From NCBI RefSeq assembly GCF_014284175.1, contig NZ_JACOGA010000019.1, forward strand, positions 1 through 64,000: 64,000 nt of DNA. The letters run 5' to 3'. Both the position numbers and the translations under genes were made by a program. Under the pieces are notes generated by a model. The model saw only the letters and a list, made by a program, of their open reading frames with translations, was not told the DNA's origin and ran no database searches. Position 1 is the first letter of the stretch. The number at the start of each line of letters is the position of its first letter. Below are positions 52,054-62,138 of this stretch, one piece after another. The DNA comes from Affinundibacterium flavidum (GTDB lineage: Bacteria; Pseudomonadota; Gammaproteobacteria; Burkholderiales; Burkholderiaceae_D).

Positions 52054-52789
52054 ATCTGCCATTTTTGAAGATGTCGACTCGCTTCCATGATGCTTATTGT
52101 GACTTGAATTGATCAACATCCATATCACAAAAAATTTAGTGCGATCTCGTAAAAATTGCTTGTACTTAGGCCATATGAGGTAACTTGATGTGAGTCAAGG
52201 TTCATAGAATTAGACAGCACGCGTAATTTATTTTTTTGTGACTCCCTGCTTATGCATAGGCAAAAATTCCGGTGCGATAAACCTCTGTAACCGAGGTGAA
52301 GTTGGTGTGAATCATGCCATGGGCTGCTAGAGTCTTCATGTTATTTTCAATCGTAATTGCCTGACTTGATCTGACCACATTCCAGCTTGAAGGAAGATTA
52401 TTATTTCTTCATAGTTTAGCCGCGATTCTCAAGCCCTCAAATCCTCAATCTCTCCCTTTTTTAAGCCAGTGCAACGACAAGCGCTGAAGTCCTTGCCTTC
52501 AGAAAACCTTTCGACCAATCTTAATTTAGATGATTTTGCATACTGGATGACCACGCTTTTTCACCACAGTTTTCACACAAAAAGTTTCATCATCGTCTCT
52601 ACTAATTCCTGATTTACTTCGTTTAATCCCCGAGATTCGACGTTTCATCGCATAGCCATCGCAATTGACAGCGGGCTTGGATAAAGTACACACATCGAAG
52701 AGCAAAACAGTATTCAGCACACACTACACACACCATGATTTGCAGTTCGATACCAGGTTTGAAATCTCAACAAATTTAGGAGAACTATC
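52054..52789. other. intergenic region between small paralogs 2 and 3
   Basis: 736 bp. It contains an isolated FNR-like box TTGATGTGAGTCAA (52185-52198) without a fitting gene, and promoter module copy 3 at its right end. No convincing coding frame. Confidence 0.5.
52622..52699 (+). promoter_or_regulatory. shared promoter module, copy 3
   Basis: TTTAATCCC, TTTCATCGCAT, TTGACA (52665-52670), 16 bp, TACACA (52687-52692) and CATCGAA (52693-52699), ending 90 bp before small paralog 3. Confidence 0.7.
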
Positions 52790-53062
52790 ATGAAAACATT
52801 CACCGCAACTGCCATCGTTTCTGCAGCTTCTGCTTGCTTAACTTCTTTGATTTTTGTCGGCATCGTCAACGTGGCGACAACTGCGGAAGTCGGCGCAACC
52901 GTAACGCCAGTGCAATCCGTGACTATCAGCGCAAAACGCATGAGCCCAGAAGACAAGTTAGCTTACGATTTGGAAATGGCACAAATGACTGTGACACAAG
53001 TGGTTGAAATCCACGGTAAGCGCTTGACTGCTGCTGAAAAAGCAAAAATGGCGGCAGAATAA
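52790..53062 (+). CDS. small exported protein of an unrecognised paralog family, copy 3
   Basis: 90 residues. Layout as in copy 2, with VQSVTISAKRMSPEDKLAYD and VVEIHGKRLTAAEKAKMAAE (here HGKR in place of RAKR). TTTAGGAG lies 8 bp before the ATG. Changes between copies 2 and 3 are mostly silent or conservative, which argues that the protein is selected. Confidence 0.88.
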   Translation: MKTFTATAIVSAASACLTSLIFVGIVNVATTAEVGATVTPVQSVTISAKRMSPEDKLAYDLEMAQMTVTQVVEIHGKRLTAAEKAKMAAE

Positions 53063-53179
53063 GTGGTAGCAGAACAAGTGCTTGCAAAATAAATGACTGT
53101 AGATTCATTGCAGACATCTTTGTAATTTAGCAGCAATGAATGTGATCGTTAAGCTGTAGTAAGCGATTGTCGAAGCGAA

Positions 53180-54469
53180 TTATTCACGCATCCAGTCGCG
53201 TAGTTCGTAGTACCAATAAGCGCATTGCGCTGCCAACAGGCCAAGAGAACCGAAGGTCGGCGGCAAACCATAGCGCTCCAAGCCTGCGGGTAGAACTTGT
53301 TTGTTGCAGATGGCAGTCGCCACGAGTTCACCCGCCACTGTAGTTGGCGCCACACCATGGCCGCCAAATCCCATTGCATACCACACACCATTCGGCAAAC
53401 AACCGATTTGCGGCATTTTGTGCTGCGCGTAACTCATGAGGCCACTCCAGGCGAATTCCACTTTGGTGTCTGCAAGCTGCGGATAAACTTTGCGCATATC
53501 AGCCGCCAATAGCTTCGCCACTTCATGCACCTGACGTTCTCGAATTGAGATGCGTCCTCCCCACAAAATACGGGTGTCAGCGAGAGGGCGATAATAATCA
53601 AACGCAAAGCGCGTATCGTACACGGCGGGACTGTCGCTACCCTTGGAAAATACACTGCACAAGCGATCGCCTAGTACCTCTGTTGCCATTGCATACGTAG
53701 CAATTGGTAATACTGCACGCGCTAGCTGTGGGTAAAACTTTTCTATGTAACCGCCGCAGCAGACAACGACTTGTTTGGCGCGTACGGTCGCATGTGGTGT
53801 ACGAATGATTTTTTCCGCGGCAGATGTTTCAATCGCCTTCACGCGAGTTTGAGTAAAAATTTGTACGCCTTGCTGAGTCAGTACGCGCGCTTTGCCGAGG
53901 GCATATTTGAGCGGATGAAAATGAAATGCGTTCTTCTCATGCAAGGCTCCAAAATAGCGTTGGCTTTGAAGGTGCTCACGGGTCTTTGTGATTGACAACG
54001 CATCCCATTCAACATCAAATTCACGCAACATCAAGTCACGTTGTTTCTGCAAAATTGTCGCATCATCAAACCAGTTCGCCAACAAGACTCCTTGGGTATT
54101 GATGTCGCAGTCTATCGTATATTGATCGATGCGACGCCGGATCAAATCGACTGCATCCAGACTGAGTTGATACAGTTGCTTGGCAGATTTGGCACCAAGT
54201 TGCTGGAGTAAATCGCGATTATCTAAACTGTAGCCGCCAAATACGAATCCACCATTGCGTCCTGATGCACCGTGTCCGATATCTTCTGCCTCCAACAGTA
54301 CGATATTACGGATGCCACGCTCAACCAAGCCTAGCGCGGTGGCTAAGCCGGCGAAGCCACTACCGATAATGCAGATTTCGCATTCGATGTTTTCGCTTAA
54401 TGCTGGGTAGTGGTTTGCGGTCGTTGTGGCTTGATAATAGGTGCTGGTGGAAAGGAGAGCTTGTGACAT
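53180..54469 (-). CDS. FAD-dependent oxidoreductase, PuuB/DAO type
   Basis: A 429-residue flavoenzyme. The N-terminal FAD loop IECEICIIGSGFAGLATALGLVERG and DAO-type fold match gamma-glutamylputrescine oxidase or related D-amino-acid/amine oxidases; the Gly-rich segment GASGRNGGFVFGG fits the flavin-binding site seen in PuuB-like proteins, and the C-terminus has a GFGGHGVAPTTVAG motif. I chose 54469 (MSQALLSTSTYYQ) over an earlier ATG that would add a hydrophobic leader not expected here. Substrate is not certain. Single gene, convergent to small paralog 3. Confidence 0.88.
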   Translation of the reverse strand: MSQALLSTSTYYQATTTANHYPALSENIECEICIIGSGFAGLATALGLVERGIRNIVLLEAEDIGHGASGRNGGFVFGGYSLDNRDLLQQLGAKSAKQLYQLSLDAVDLIRRRIDQYTIDCDINTQGVLLANWFDDATILQKQRDLMLREFDVEWDALSITKTREHLQSQRYFGALHEKNAFHFHPLKYALGKARVLTQQGVQIFTQTRVKAIETSAAEKIIRTPHATVRAKQVVVCCGGYIEKFYPQLARAVLPIATYAMATEVLGDRLCSVFSKGSDSPAVYDTRFAFDYYRPLADTRILWGGRISIRERQVHEVAKLLAADMRKVYPQLADTKVEFAWSGLMSYAQHKMPQIGCLPNGVWYAMGFGGHGVAPTTVAGELVATAICNKQVLPAGLERYGLPPTFGSLGLLAAQCAYWYYELRDWMRE

Positions 54470-54675
54470 AGAGAGTGAACGGAAAAGGGCGAAAAATAGG
54501 ACGAGAATCAATAAAGAAAGCAAAGAAAATGCGTTGCAGCTTGAAATTTGCCATTAAGGAAATTTAATTATTAATAGGTGCAATTTATTCTTTGCTAAGC
54601 TAGGTCGTCAAGTCCTCATTTTGAAAAGCTGTGTAAATCCACATACACTAAATCATCAATTCCTCGTATTGGATT

Positions 54676-57600
54676 TTAGAGTGCGTCAACAGTCGATGTC
54701 GCAGTGATAAATTCGATGAGTTGAGCGGCAGGTACCGGCCTAGAAAATAGGTAACCTTGACCAAAATCGCAGCCCATTTGCTTTAAGAGTTGGTGTTGCT
54801 CTTCGGTTTCTACACCTTCGGCAATCACTTGAATACCCAGTTTGTGTGCCATCACGATGATGGCTTCACATAAGGCGTATTCGGACGAATGTAGGGATAA
54901 GCTTTGGGTAAATGATTGATCAATTTTTAGATAATCAACGTCAAATTTTTTCAAATACGAGAGTGAAGAATAGCCAGTGCCAAAATCATCAATCGCTACT
55001 TGAATTTTTGCATCACGATATTGCAAGAGACTTTGGGTCACGCGGATATCATTGTTAATCAGAATTCCCTCAGTAATTTCAATGACAATATTGTCACCAT
55101 CAATGCCAGAATCACGGATTTGATCCAGCCATTGATGTTGATCGCCTCGTTCAACCAAGAACTGCACCGGTGACTTATTGACGCTGATTTGAAATTTGCG
55201 CTTTGATATTGCCTGACAAGCTTTTACCTGTTCAATGGCTTGTGAAAATACCCAATTACCGATTTGATGTATGGTGCCGGTATCTTCAGCGATTGGGATA
55301 AAACTCGCTGGTGAAATAAAACCAAGCTCGGGATGTTGCCAACGTATCAGAGCCTCTGCTTTGTACACCTGACCACTGCTCAGATCAATAATCGGTTGGT
55401 AGTAGACGAGAAATTGGTTTTGTTTTAAAGCATGGCGCAAGTCGTTTGCCAAACGCATTCTGTGTGTGGCATCTTCCTGCATGGTTTTGGTGAAAAAGCG
55501 AAAACATTGACGACCATTATCCTTGGCCGAATACATCGCCTGATCTGCATGCTGCGTAAGTTCTACAACTGTTTGAGCATCATTTGGGTAAAGTGCAATA
55601 CCGACACTGGCGGAGACGTAGGATTCAACTCCTGAAATGATAAACGGATGTGACAGCTGAGCGATAATTTTTTCAGCGAGTTTGCCGACGTCAACGGTAT
55701 CATGAACATCTGTCAGGATGACAGTAAATTCATCGCCACCAATCCGCGCAACGGTATCATAAACACGAACCGAAGACTTGATGCGCGTCGCGGCCTGAAT
55801 TAACAGCTGGTCGCCAACGTGGTGGCCGAGGGTGTCATTGACTTCTTTGAACCTGTCGAGATCGATAAAGAGTAAAGCGATCGTTTCATGTTCGCGTTGC
55901 GCTTTCTTAATATTCTCTTCGACACGATCATAAAATAGCCGTCGATTCGGAAGCTTGGTTAATGAATCATAATTCGCTTCAGTCCAAATTTTTTCTTCCG
56001 CATTCTTCATCGCAGAAATGTCAGTATGGGTACCTACCATCCGCAAAGATTGGCCTGCCTCATTGACACTTACTACCATCCCACGTCCAAAAATCCATTT
56101 GTAGCTACCATCTGCACATTGCATTCTATACTCAGCCGAAAATTGATCCGAATGCCCATTTCTATGATTTTCCATCTCCGACAATAGATGTGTTCTATCC
56201 TCTGGATGGATGAGTGGTATGAGCTCGTCGTAATTTTCTTCGAAGCTATGCTCAGGATAACCAAGCATACTCAAATAGGTTTTTGAAAATTTCCCTTTCT
56301 TGGTGAATAAGTTAATGTCCCATACACCATCACCTGCGCCTTCTAAGGCAAATTGCCAACGCATTTCCGCTTCTTTGCGTTCCGTAATGTCATTAAAATT
56401 GACGATGATTTGGCGTAACTGATTATGTTCATCATTTTCTAGAAATGCGCTCACTTGTACCCACCGTATCTCGTGTGCGTTGGGGCGACGAATTCCCTGC
56501 ACCATTTCGGTGACAGATTGCTGGCTGCTTAAGGCGCGTTGCACTGGATATTGATCCGGCTGCATTTTAAGCCCGCTCTCATCGACAAAATACCAATTCT
56601 TATCTATTGCAACTTTGCCGAGCAATTCATCTTGAGACAATCCGAGTAATTCAGATGCGCGTGAATTACTAAAGACTATGCTGGTATCGGGTGCATGGAC
56701 AACGATTGCGGTATGTAAGCGTTCTAATATGGATCGGTGTTTCGCCTCAGAGTCTATCAGTAGCTGATGTTTGTGCGAGAGCTGTTCTGCGCTATCTTTT
56801 AAGGTGAGAATCGCATCGTCATATTGACGCCACGCCGAGTCAATTTTTCGCGTCAAATATAAAAGCATGATAGCGAATACGGTGAGAATCAAACCAACAA
56901 CTGTGGCTTGTTTTTCCCAGACTTTGAGTGCGACATCGGTGGCTAAGCCGATATTCGCAATGTAGCCATACTTTTGACTTCGCTGATAGGAATAGATACG
57001 CATGACCGCATCAGAGCTGGTCGTGTCGCTGGTATACGTGCCGCGATTTGGATTTATCTTTAGCGTATTTTTGAAAGTGTTTGAAATTGAATTGCTGCCG
57101 AGCGGAATTGTATTGTTGTGGTCAAATGTGGTGCGTGCAATTAGCAAAAAATTTTGATCTCGCAGCGCAATTGATCCGCCTTCTCCAATATGGATATTGT
57201 CAAAAATAGATTCGATTTCATCTGCGTAAACAGACGCATACACCATGCCAGCGAATGTGCCGTCGGCCCGGTTGATGCGGCGGGCAAACGGCCACACCCA
57301 TTTCTTGGCTATTTTTGCGAATACAGGTGGACTGATGATCAACTGTGCTCGCGGATCGTTCATTAAGCGCTGGAAGAATTCCCGGTCATTTAAGTTCGTC
57401 GCTTTATCTTTATTCTCAACGCCAAATACTATATTGCCCTTATCGTCGGAGATACGCATGAAAGCCAGATGCGGGACACGCTTGGCCTGCCTTAGCAATA
57501 GCTGGTTAATATTTTCTGCATCCACCGTATTCTCTGCTTGTTGCCTGCTGAATTCATCAACCACCGATTGCAGGGCAACATCAATGGTATCGATCATTCC

Positions 57601-57795
57601 ATCGAAAGTTTGTACCAACGAACTGGCGAGATTTTCAGACGAGCGTTGAATTTGCTGATGAGCCTCTTGTCGCAAATATAGTAGGGTAAGAAAGGCACTA
57701 GTAATGAAAAACAGGATGACAAAACAGACGCCTCCGTATAAAAGTGCGCGTTTATTGCCGGGAGTCAGTTGATCTAAACTGTTACTTATTTTCAT
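54676..57795 (-). CDS. membrane PAS-GGDEF-EAL protein (cyclic di-GMP enzyme)
   Basis: A 1039-residue c-di-GMP turnover protein. Membrane helix (about 17-40), periplasmic double-Cache sensor (about 45-290), second helix (about 297-315), a short coiled region, two PAS domains (from about 350 and 480), then GGDEF with intact RIGGDEFTVIL and EAL with intact YKAEALIRWQHPE and later DDFGTGYSSLSYLK. Both catalytic motifs look active, so it may make or degrade c-di-GMP depending on the periplasmic ligand. Single gene. Confidence 0.95.
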   Translation of the reverse strand: MKISNSLDQLTPGNKRALLYGGVCFVILFFITSAFLTLLYLRQEAHQQIQRSSENLASSLVQTFDGMIDTIDVALQSVVDEFSRQQAENTVDAENINQLLLRQAKRVPHLAFMRISDDKGNIVFGVENKDKATNLNDREFFQRLMNDPRAQLIISPPVFAKIAKKWVWPFARRINRADGTFAGMVYASVYADEIESIFDNIHIGEGGSIALRDQNFLLIARTTFDHNNTIPLGSNSISNTFKNTLKINPNRGTYTSDTTSSDAVMRIYSYQRSQKYGYIANIGLATDVALKVWEKQATVVGLILTVFAIMLLYLTRKIDSAWRQYDDAILTLKDSAEQLSHKHQLLIDSEAKHRSILERLHTAIVVHAPDTSIVFSNSRASELLGLSQDELLGKVAIDKNWYFVDESGLKMQPDQYPVQRALSSQQSVTEMVQGIRRPNAHEIRWVQVSAFLENDEHNQLRQIIVNFNDITERKEAEMRWQFALEGAGDGVWDINLFTKKGKFSKTYLSMLGYPEHSFEENYDELIPLIHPEDRTHLLSEMENHRNGHSDQFSAEYRMQCADGSYKWIFGRGMVVSVNEAGQSLRMVGTHTDISAMKNAEEKIWTEANYDSLTKLPNRRLFYDRVEENIKKAQREHETIALLFIDLDRFKEVNDTLGHHVGDQLLIQAATRIKSSVRVYDTVARIGGDEFTVILTDVHDTVDVGKLAEKIIAQLSHPFIISGVESYVSASVGIALYPNDAQTVVELTQHADQAMYSAKDNGRQCFRFFTKTMQEDATHRMRLANDLRHALKQNQFLVYYQPIIDLSSGQVYKAEALIRWQHPELGFISPASFIPIAEDTGTIHQIGNWVFSQAIEQVKACQAISKRKFQISVNKSPVQFLVERGDQHQWLDQIRDSGIDGDNIVIEITEGILINNDIRVTQSLLQYRDAKIQVAIDDFGTGYSSLSYLKKFDVDYLKIDQSFTQSLSLHSSEYALCEAIIVMAHKLGIQVIAEGVETEEQHQLLKQMGCDFGQGYLFSRPVPAAQLIEFITATSTVDAL

Positions 57796-58162
57796 TGCGC
57801 TTAACTGGTAGTGGTTAACTGCAAGTGCCCATACAAACTATAGCGATTGATTTGATGTTTTGAATTAAGCCTTGTGCTTAGATGCACTTTTAGGTTCGCT
57901 CTTAATATTCTGCGAAATTGGAGAAATTATCCAGCTAATTTTGTTGCTTTACGTAAATTAAGCGACAATTTTTTGTTGGCATTTTCCATCAATATAGATA
58001 ATCGTATATAAAGATTCTTGTTTGGTAGGACTTGCGAAGTACAGACGCTAGCGTCGTTGTTGTCGCCTGCCTTCGCAGGGGCAGTCCAAGCAATTGTACT
58101 GTCTTCGGCGACACGCCTAGCTAGCGCAAATTTGCGTAAGCCCTATTTGGATTGTTAATTAA
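57796..58162. other. intergenic region between hsdR and the GGDEF-EAL gene
   Basis: 367 bp. CCTGC-CTTC-GCAGG at about 58068-58080 forms a short hairpin that may be the 3' end of the hsdR message or an extragenic repeat. No gene seen. Confidence 0.45.
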
Positions 58163-61100
58163 CTAATTCACCCAACTTTGGCTCAATACCTCTGCCTGCT
58201 TTAAACACAAATCAATTGCCTCGTCCGCTTTGTCAGGTGGATACTTCCATTTTTTTAATGCCCGACGAACTAAGTTACGTAATTTGGCGCGCACACTATC
58301 GCGCACTTGCCAATCGACTGTGGTTGAGGAACGTAATTGCTCGGTAACGTATTTAGCCAGGTCCCGCAGATTATTGTCGCCCAATTCTTTGACCGCCGAT
58401 TCGTTTTGGATCAAAGCGCGGTAGAAGGCGATTTCGTCTGAATTTAGTCCCAGTTTGGCGGCTTGTTCTGCATCGGCTGCCATTTCCTTCGCCATATTGA
58501 TCAATTCCTCGATCACTTGGGCGGTTTCAATTGCGCGGTTGTGATACTTGCGTAGCGTTTCTAAAATGCGATCGGAATATTTTTTCTCGGACACGACATC
58601 GGTTTTCATGCGTGCTTTGACTTCATCGCGTAGCAATTTTTCCAACAGCTCCACCGCCAAATTTTTATGCGGCATACGCGCCACGTCTTCCATGAATTCA
58701 GGAGAGAGCAGGCCGATGTTCGGTTTGTCTAAACCCACCATTTTGAAAATGTCATCCACACCATCGGCAATAATCGCGTTATCAATAATTTGTTTCAGCG
58801 CGCTATTTTTCTCTTCGTCGGTGCGGCGTTTATCAATGGTCGTGAATTTGGTGATCGCGTGTTTTACTGCGCTTAAAAAGGCGATTTCCTTTTTCAACGG
58901 CTCAACTTCAGTCATGGTGCTGCACAAGGTATAAGCTTTATTGAGTGCCGCCATTACGTCGAGAAAACGTTTCTTCCCATCGAGTTCGCCGCTCGCGCCT
59001 TTCATTCCCAATAAATGATTCATTGCACCGGGCAATAGTTGCAGAGCTTTAGTTTCAAACTGGCTGTAATCAAAGCCATGAAACATCGCATGAACGATAT
59101 CCATTTTCTCTAACAATATCGCATAGGCTTCACGCGTATCGTGGGTGGGTTGTCCTTTGCCTTGCGACCCTGTGTAGGTATGCAAGGCCTTTTTCAATTC
59201 GCTAGCGATGCCAATATAGTCCACCACTAAACCGCCCGGTTTATCTTTAAACACCCGATTCACCCGCGCAATCGCTTGCATCAAGTTATGGCCTTTCATG
59301 GGCTTGTCGATGTACATGGTGTGGCAATTCGGCGCATCAAAACCTGTCAGCCACATATCGCGCACGATCACCAATTGCAAGGGATCGTTCACATCTTTAA
59401 ACCGTTTTTCAAACAGCTTTTTGGTTTCTTTGTTGTAGATGTGCGGCTGGAGTTTTGATTTGTCTGAAGCCGAACCTGTCATCACAATTTTAATCGCGCC
59501 CTTGTTCGGATCTGCATCGTGCCATTCAGGTTTGATCGCCACGATCGCGTCATACATAGCTACGCAAATTTCGCGGCTCATACATACGATCATGCCTTTG
59601 CCCGGCATGCTGGCGATGCGGTTTTCAAAGTGCGCGACTAAGTCTTTGCCGACTTGTTGCATGCGCGGTTCGCTGCCGACTAGTTTTTCTAAAGCCGCCC
59701 ATTGCGATTTGGTGCTTTCACGGCTAGCGACATCTTCTTCATCTTCGATGACTTCATCGACTTCGTCATTCAGAGTTTCTATCTCATTCTGATTGATATC
59801 GAGTTTTGCCAAACGTGATTCGTAATAGATAGGCACAGTCGCGCCATCGTCCACCGCGTCTTGAATATCGTAAATAGAAACATAGTCACCAAACACTGCC
59901 TTGGTGTCTTTGTCAGCAGAATCAATCGGCGTACCTGTAAAGCCGATGAAGGACGCTTCCGGCAAAGCATCGCGCATATGCTTGGAATAGCCAAAGGTGT
60001 ATTGCCCAGTCTTGGTATTGAATTTGGCCTTGTCACCATATTGACTACGATGCGCTTCATCGCTGATCACCACGATATTGTGGCGCGTTGAGAGGATAGG
60101 GTGGCTAGTTTCTTCGTCCAATAAAGCAAACTTTTGTACCGTTGTAAAAATAATGCCGCCAGCCTGACGTGAGCTGAGCAAGTCACGTAAATCATCGCGA
60201 TCACCCGCTTGCACAGGGGTTTGCTTTAAGGCTTCTTGTGCTATGCAAAAAGTATTGTAGAGCTGGCCGTCCAGATCATTTCTATCCGTCACTACCACGA
60301 TGGTCGGATTATTCATTTCAGGCTGCGCCAGCAGTTTCGCCGCGTAGCACAACATAGAAATCGACTTACCCGAACCTTGCGTATGCCACACCACGCCCGC
60401 TTTACCCGAGCCTGCGACCACCTCATTGGCGTAATTCGCACGTGGCTGCGCAATGCTGCGACTATCGGGACGCTGCGCCGCAATCACCGTCGCACGCACC
60501 GCCTCACGCACGGCATGAAACTGATGATAGCCCGCAATTTTCTTAATGATGTTGTCGCCATTTAGTTCAAACAAAATGAAATAGCGGATGTAATCAAGGA
60601 ATAAATCGGGCTTAAAAAATCCCTTCACCAAAGTCTCTAAATGAAACTCAAACAGCGGCTTATCATGTTCATTCGCCACCGTGCGCCAAGGTAAAAAGCG
60701 CTCTTTGTTGGAAGTGAGCGAACCCACCCGCGCAACCAAACCATCACTCACCACGACCGCTTCATTAAAAATAAACAGATCAGGTATTTCTTCTTTATAG
60801 GTTTGTATCTGCTGAAAGGCTTGCCAGATATCGGCGTTTTGATCGGCGGGATTTTTCAGCTCCAACACCGCAAGCGGAATACCATTAATAAATACTAAAA
60901 CATCAGGGCGACGATTACCTTTGCTGCCAGCCAAAGAATATTGATTGACGACCAAAAATTCATTGTTACGAGTGTTAGCAAAATCAATCAACTGCACATA
61001 ATCGATCTTGCTCTCAGTATTGCCGTTGGCATCGACTTCCTGTGACTTAAACTCCACCTTTACGCCTTCGAGTAAAAGCTGATGAAAGGCTTTGTTATTC

Positions 61101-61345
61101 TTAGTGAGTATCGGGGTTTCCGGCTTAGCGATTTGCAGCGCGACTTGTTCTAAGGTGGCTGCGGGGATGTGCGGATTGATCTTTTGAAGAGCCGACAATA
61201 AACGCGCAGGCAAAATAATCTGGCGATAATCACTGCGCTCAGGACTAGCACCATCCGGCGCGATGTCATAGCCGCAAACATAGCTATAACCAATTTCAGC
61301 AAACCAAGTGAGGCAGAGTTGTTCTAGTTGGTCTTCAGTGATCAT
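58163..61345 (-). CDS. hsdR: type I restriction endonuclease subunit R (HsdR)
   Basis: A 1060-residue motor-nuclease. The N-terminal PD-(D/E)xK nuclease is visible in RPDVLVFINGIPLAVLELKNP. SF2 helicase motifs follow: Walker A WHTQGSGKSISM (about residue 318), Walker B DEAHRSQYG, FIGFTGTPI (motif III region) and ARVNRVF (motif VI). The C-terminal helical region binds the modification complex. With HsdM and HsdS it cuts unmodified DNA after translocation; those genes are not in the window. GAGGA lies 8 bp before its start. Confidence 0.95.
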   Translation of the reverse strand: MITEDQLEQLCLTWFAEIGYSYVCGYDIAPDGASPERSDYRQIILPARLLSALQKINPHIPAATLEQVALQIAKPETPILTKNNKAFHQLLLEGVKVEFKSQEVDANGNTESKIDYVQLIDFANTRNNEFLVVNQYSLAGSKGNRRPDVLVFINGIPLAVLELKNPADQNADIWQAFQQIQTYKEEIPDLFIFNEAVVVSDGLVARVGSLTSNKERFLPWRTVANEHDKPLFEFHLETLVKGFFKPDLFLDYIRYFILFELNGDNIIKKIAGYHQFHAVREAVRATVIAAQRPDSRSIAQPRANYANEVVAGSGKAGVVWHTQGSGKSISMLCYAAKLLAQPEMNNPTIVVVTDRNDLDGQLYNTFCIAQEALKQTPVQAGDRDDLRDLLSSRQAGGIIFTTVQKFALLDEETSHPILSTRHNIVVISDEAHRSQYGDKAKFNTKTGQYTFGYSKHMRDALPEASFIGFTGTPIDSADKDTKAVFGDYVSIYDIQDAVDDGATVPIYYESRLAKLDINQNEIETLNDEVDEVIEDEEDVASRESTKSQWAALEKLVGSEPRMQQVGKDLVAHFENRIASMPGKGMIVCMSREICVAMYDAIVAIKPEWHDADPNKGAIKIVMTGSASDKSKLQPHIYNKETKKLFEKRFKDVNDPLQLVIVRDMWLTGFDAPNCHTMYIDKPMKGHNLMQAIARVNRVFKDKPGGLVVDYIGIASELKKALHTYTGSQGKGQPTHDTREAYAILLEKMDIVHAMFHGFDYSQFETKALQLLPGAMNHLLGMKGASGELDGKKRFLDVMAALNKAYTLCSTMTEVEPLKKEIAFLSAVKHAITKFTTIDKRRTDEEKNSALKQIIDNAIIADGVDDIFKMVGLDKPNIGLLSPEFMEDVARMPHKNLAVELLEKLLRDEVKARMKTDVVSEKKYSDRILETLRKYHNRAIETAQVIEELINMAKEMAADAEQAAKLGLNSDEIAFYRALIQNESAVKELGDNNLRDLAKYVTEQLRSSTTVDWQVRDSVRAKLRNLVRRALKKWKYPPDKADEAIDLCLKQAEVLSQSWVN

Positions 61346-61448
61346 GCACAGCGTTCCTCGGTTGGCGCGACTTTTGCGTAATTCAAAAGCTTAACAAAAG
61401 GAAATGAGTATGATTTAAAAAGCACTTCTGCGCTAGAGGGAGGATCGA

Positions 61449-62138
61449 CTATTTGTTGCTGGATGATAATGCTTGGATGTCTAGAACTAAGATATTCACA
61501 TTCGTGGCAGGATTCATTGTCCGATTTTTTATAGACTCTTCACGCAATTTCTGCGCATGTTTTATGGCATCTGGTAACTTAGGCTTTAACTGCTTATAAA
61601 TGCCCTGTGTGCCTTTGTCATAAGCCGCAAATCCCGGTTTCTTTTTTAATGCCGCAACTGCGTTATCACCCACAGACTTTTTGCCAGCTTGATGGAAAGC
61701 CGCATCGGTATAGCCAAAATGCAGCAATAACCAAAACTCGAAGCAAGGCGTGGAGGTAATCGCTTCAAAAGGTTTGGGCTTTCTCCCTGACTTTAAGGAT
61801 TCTATGCGTTGTACAGACTCATCAAAAGTGCTATGCGTATCTCGATCAAACACGCAATACACTTTATCGTAAGCGTCGCCACTCAAGGCGTCTTCATCAT
61901 AAAGAGCCAATGCATGATCAAGGATGCGGTCTGGTGTATTTCCATCGTTTTTGGGAATATTGACTTGCTTAGGATCGATACCCAAATCGGTTCGCAGATC
62001 TCGAAAATAATTGAATTCCGTCTTTGAACCTTCACAGATTATAAGAATACGTTTATTTTGCTTGCGAAATGCTTTTACACGCTTCAGATCTGAGGTTGAT
62101 CGAGCCTTCCGTTTATGGAAATTGTCTTCACTCCCCAT
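61449..62138 (-). CDS. rloB: RloB-family TOPRIM-like protein
   Basis: A 229-residue RloB protein. ILIICEGSKTEFNYFRDL carries the acidic TOPRIM-like motif, followed by VYCVFDRDTHSTFDES (DxD) and the family signature TSTPCFEFWLLLHFGYTD. A basic N-terminus (KRKARSTSDLKRVKAFRKQNK) may contact nucleic acid. Its start overlaps the end of the AAA gene by 11 bp. RloB paired with an ATPase is found inside type I R-M loci and corresponds to the AbiL type of phage-defence pair. Confidence 0.9.
   Translation of the reverse strand: MGSEDNFHKRKARSTSDLKRVKAFRKQNKRILIICEGSKTEFNYFRDLRTDLGIDPKQVNIPKNDGNTPDRILDHALALYDEDALSGDAYDKVYCVFDRDTHSTFDESVQRIESLKSGRKPKPFEAITSTPCFEFWLLLHFGYTDAAFHQAGKKSVGDNAVAALKKKPGFAAYDKGTQGIYKQLKPKLPDAIKHAQKLREESIKNRTMNPATNVNILVLDIQALSSSNK

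Noticed and set aside
52262..52310. Possible riboswitch-like segment (CCGGTGCGATAAACC...)
   Set aside because: No match to a known riboswitch core, and no gene directly downstream.
53180..54523. Longer start at 54523 for the flavin oxidoreductase
   Set aside because: It would add a hydrophobic leader (MLSLLILVLFFALFRSLS) not expected in this cytosolic family, and has no better ribosome site than 54469.
58060..58085. CCTGC/GCAGG hairpin as hsdR terminator
   Set aside because: Short stem without a T tract; more likely part of an extragenic repeat.
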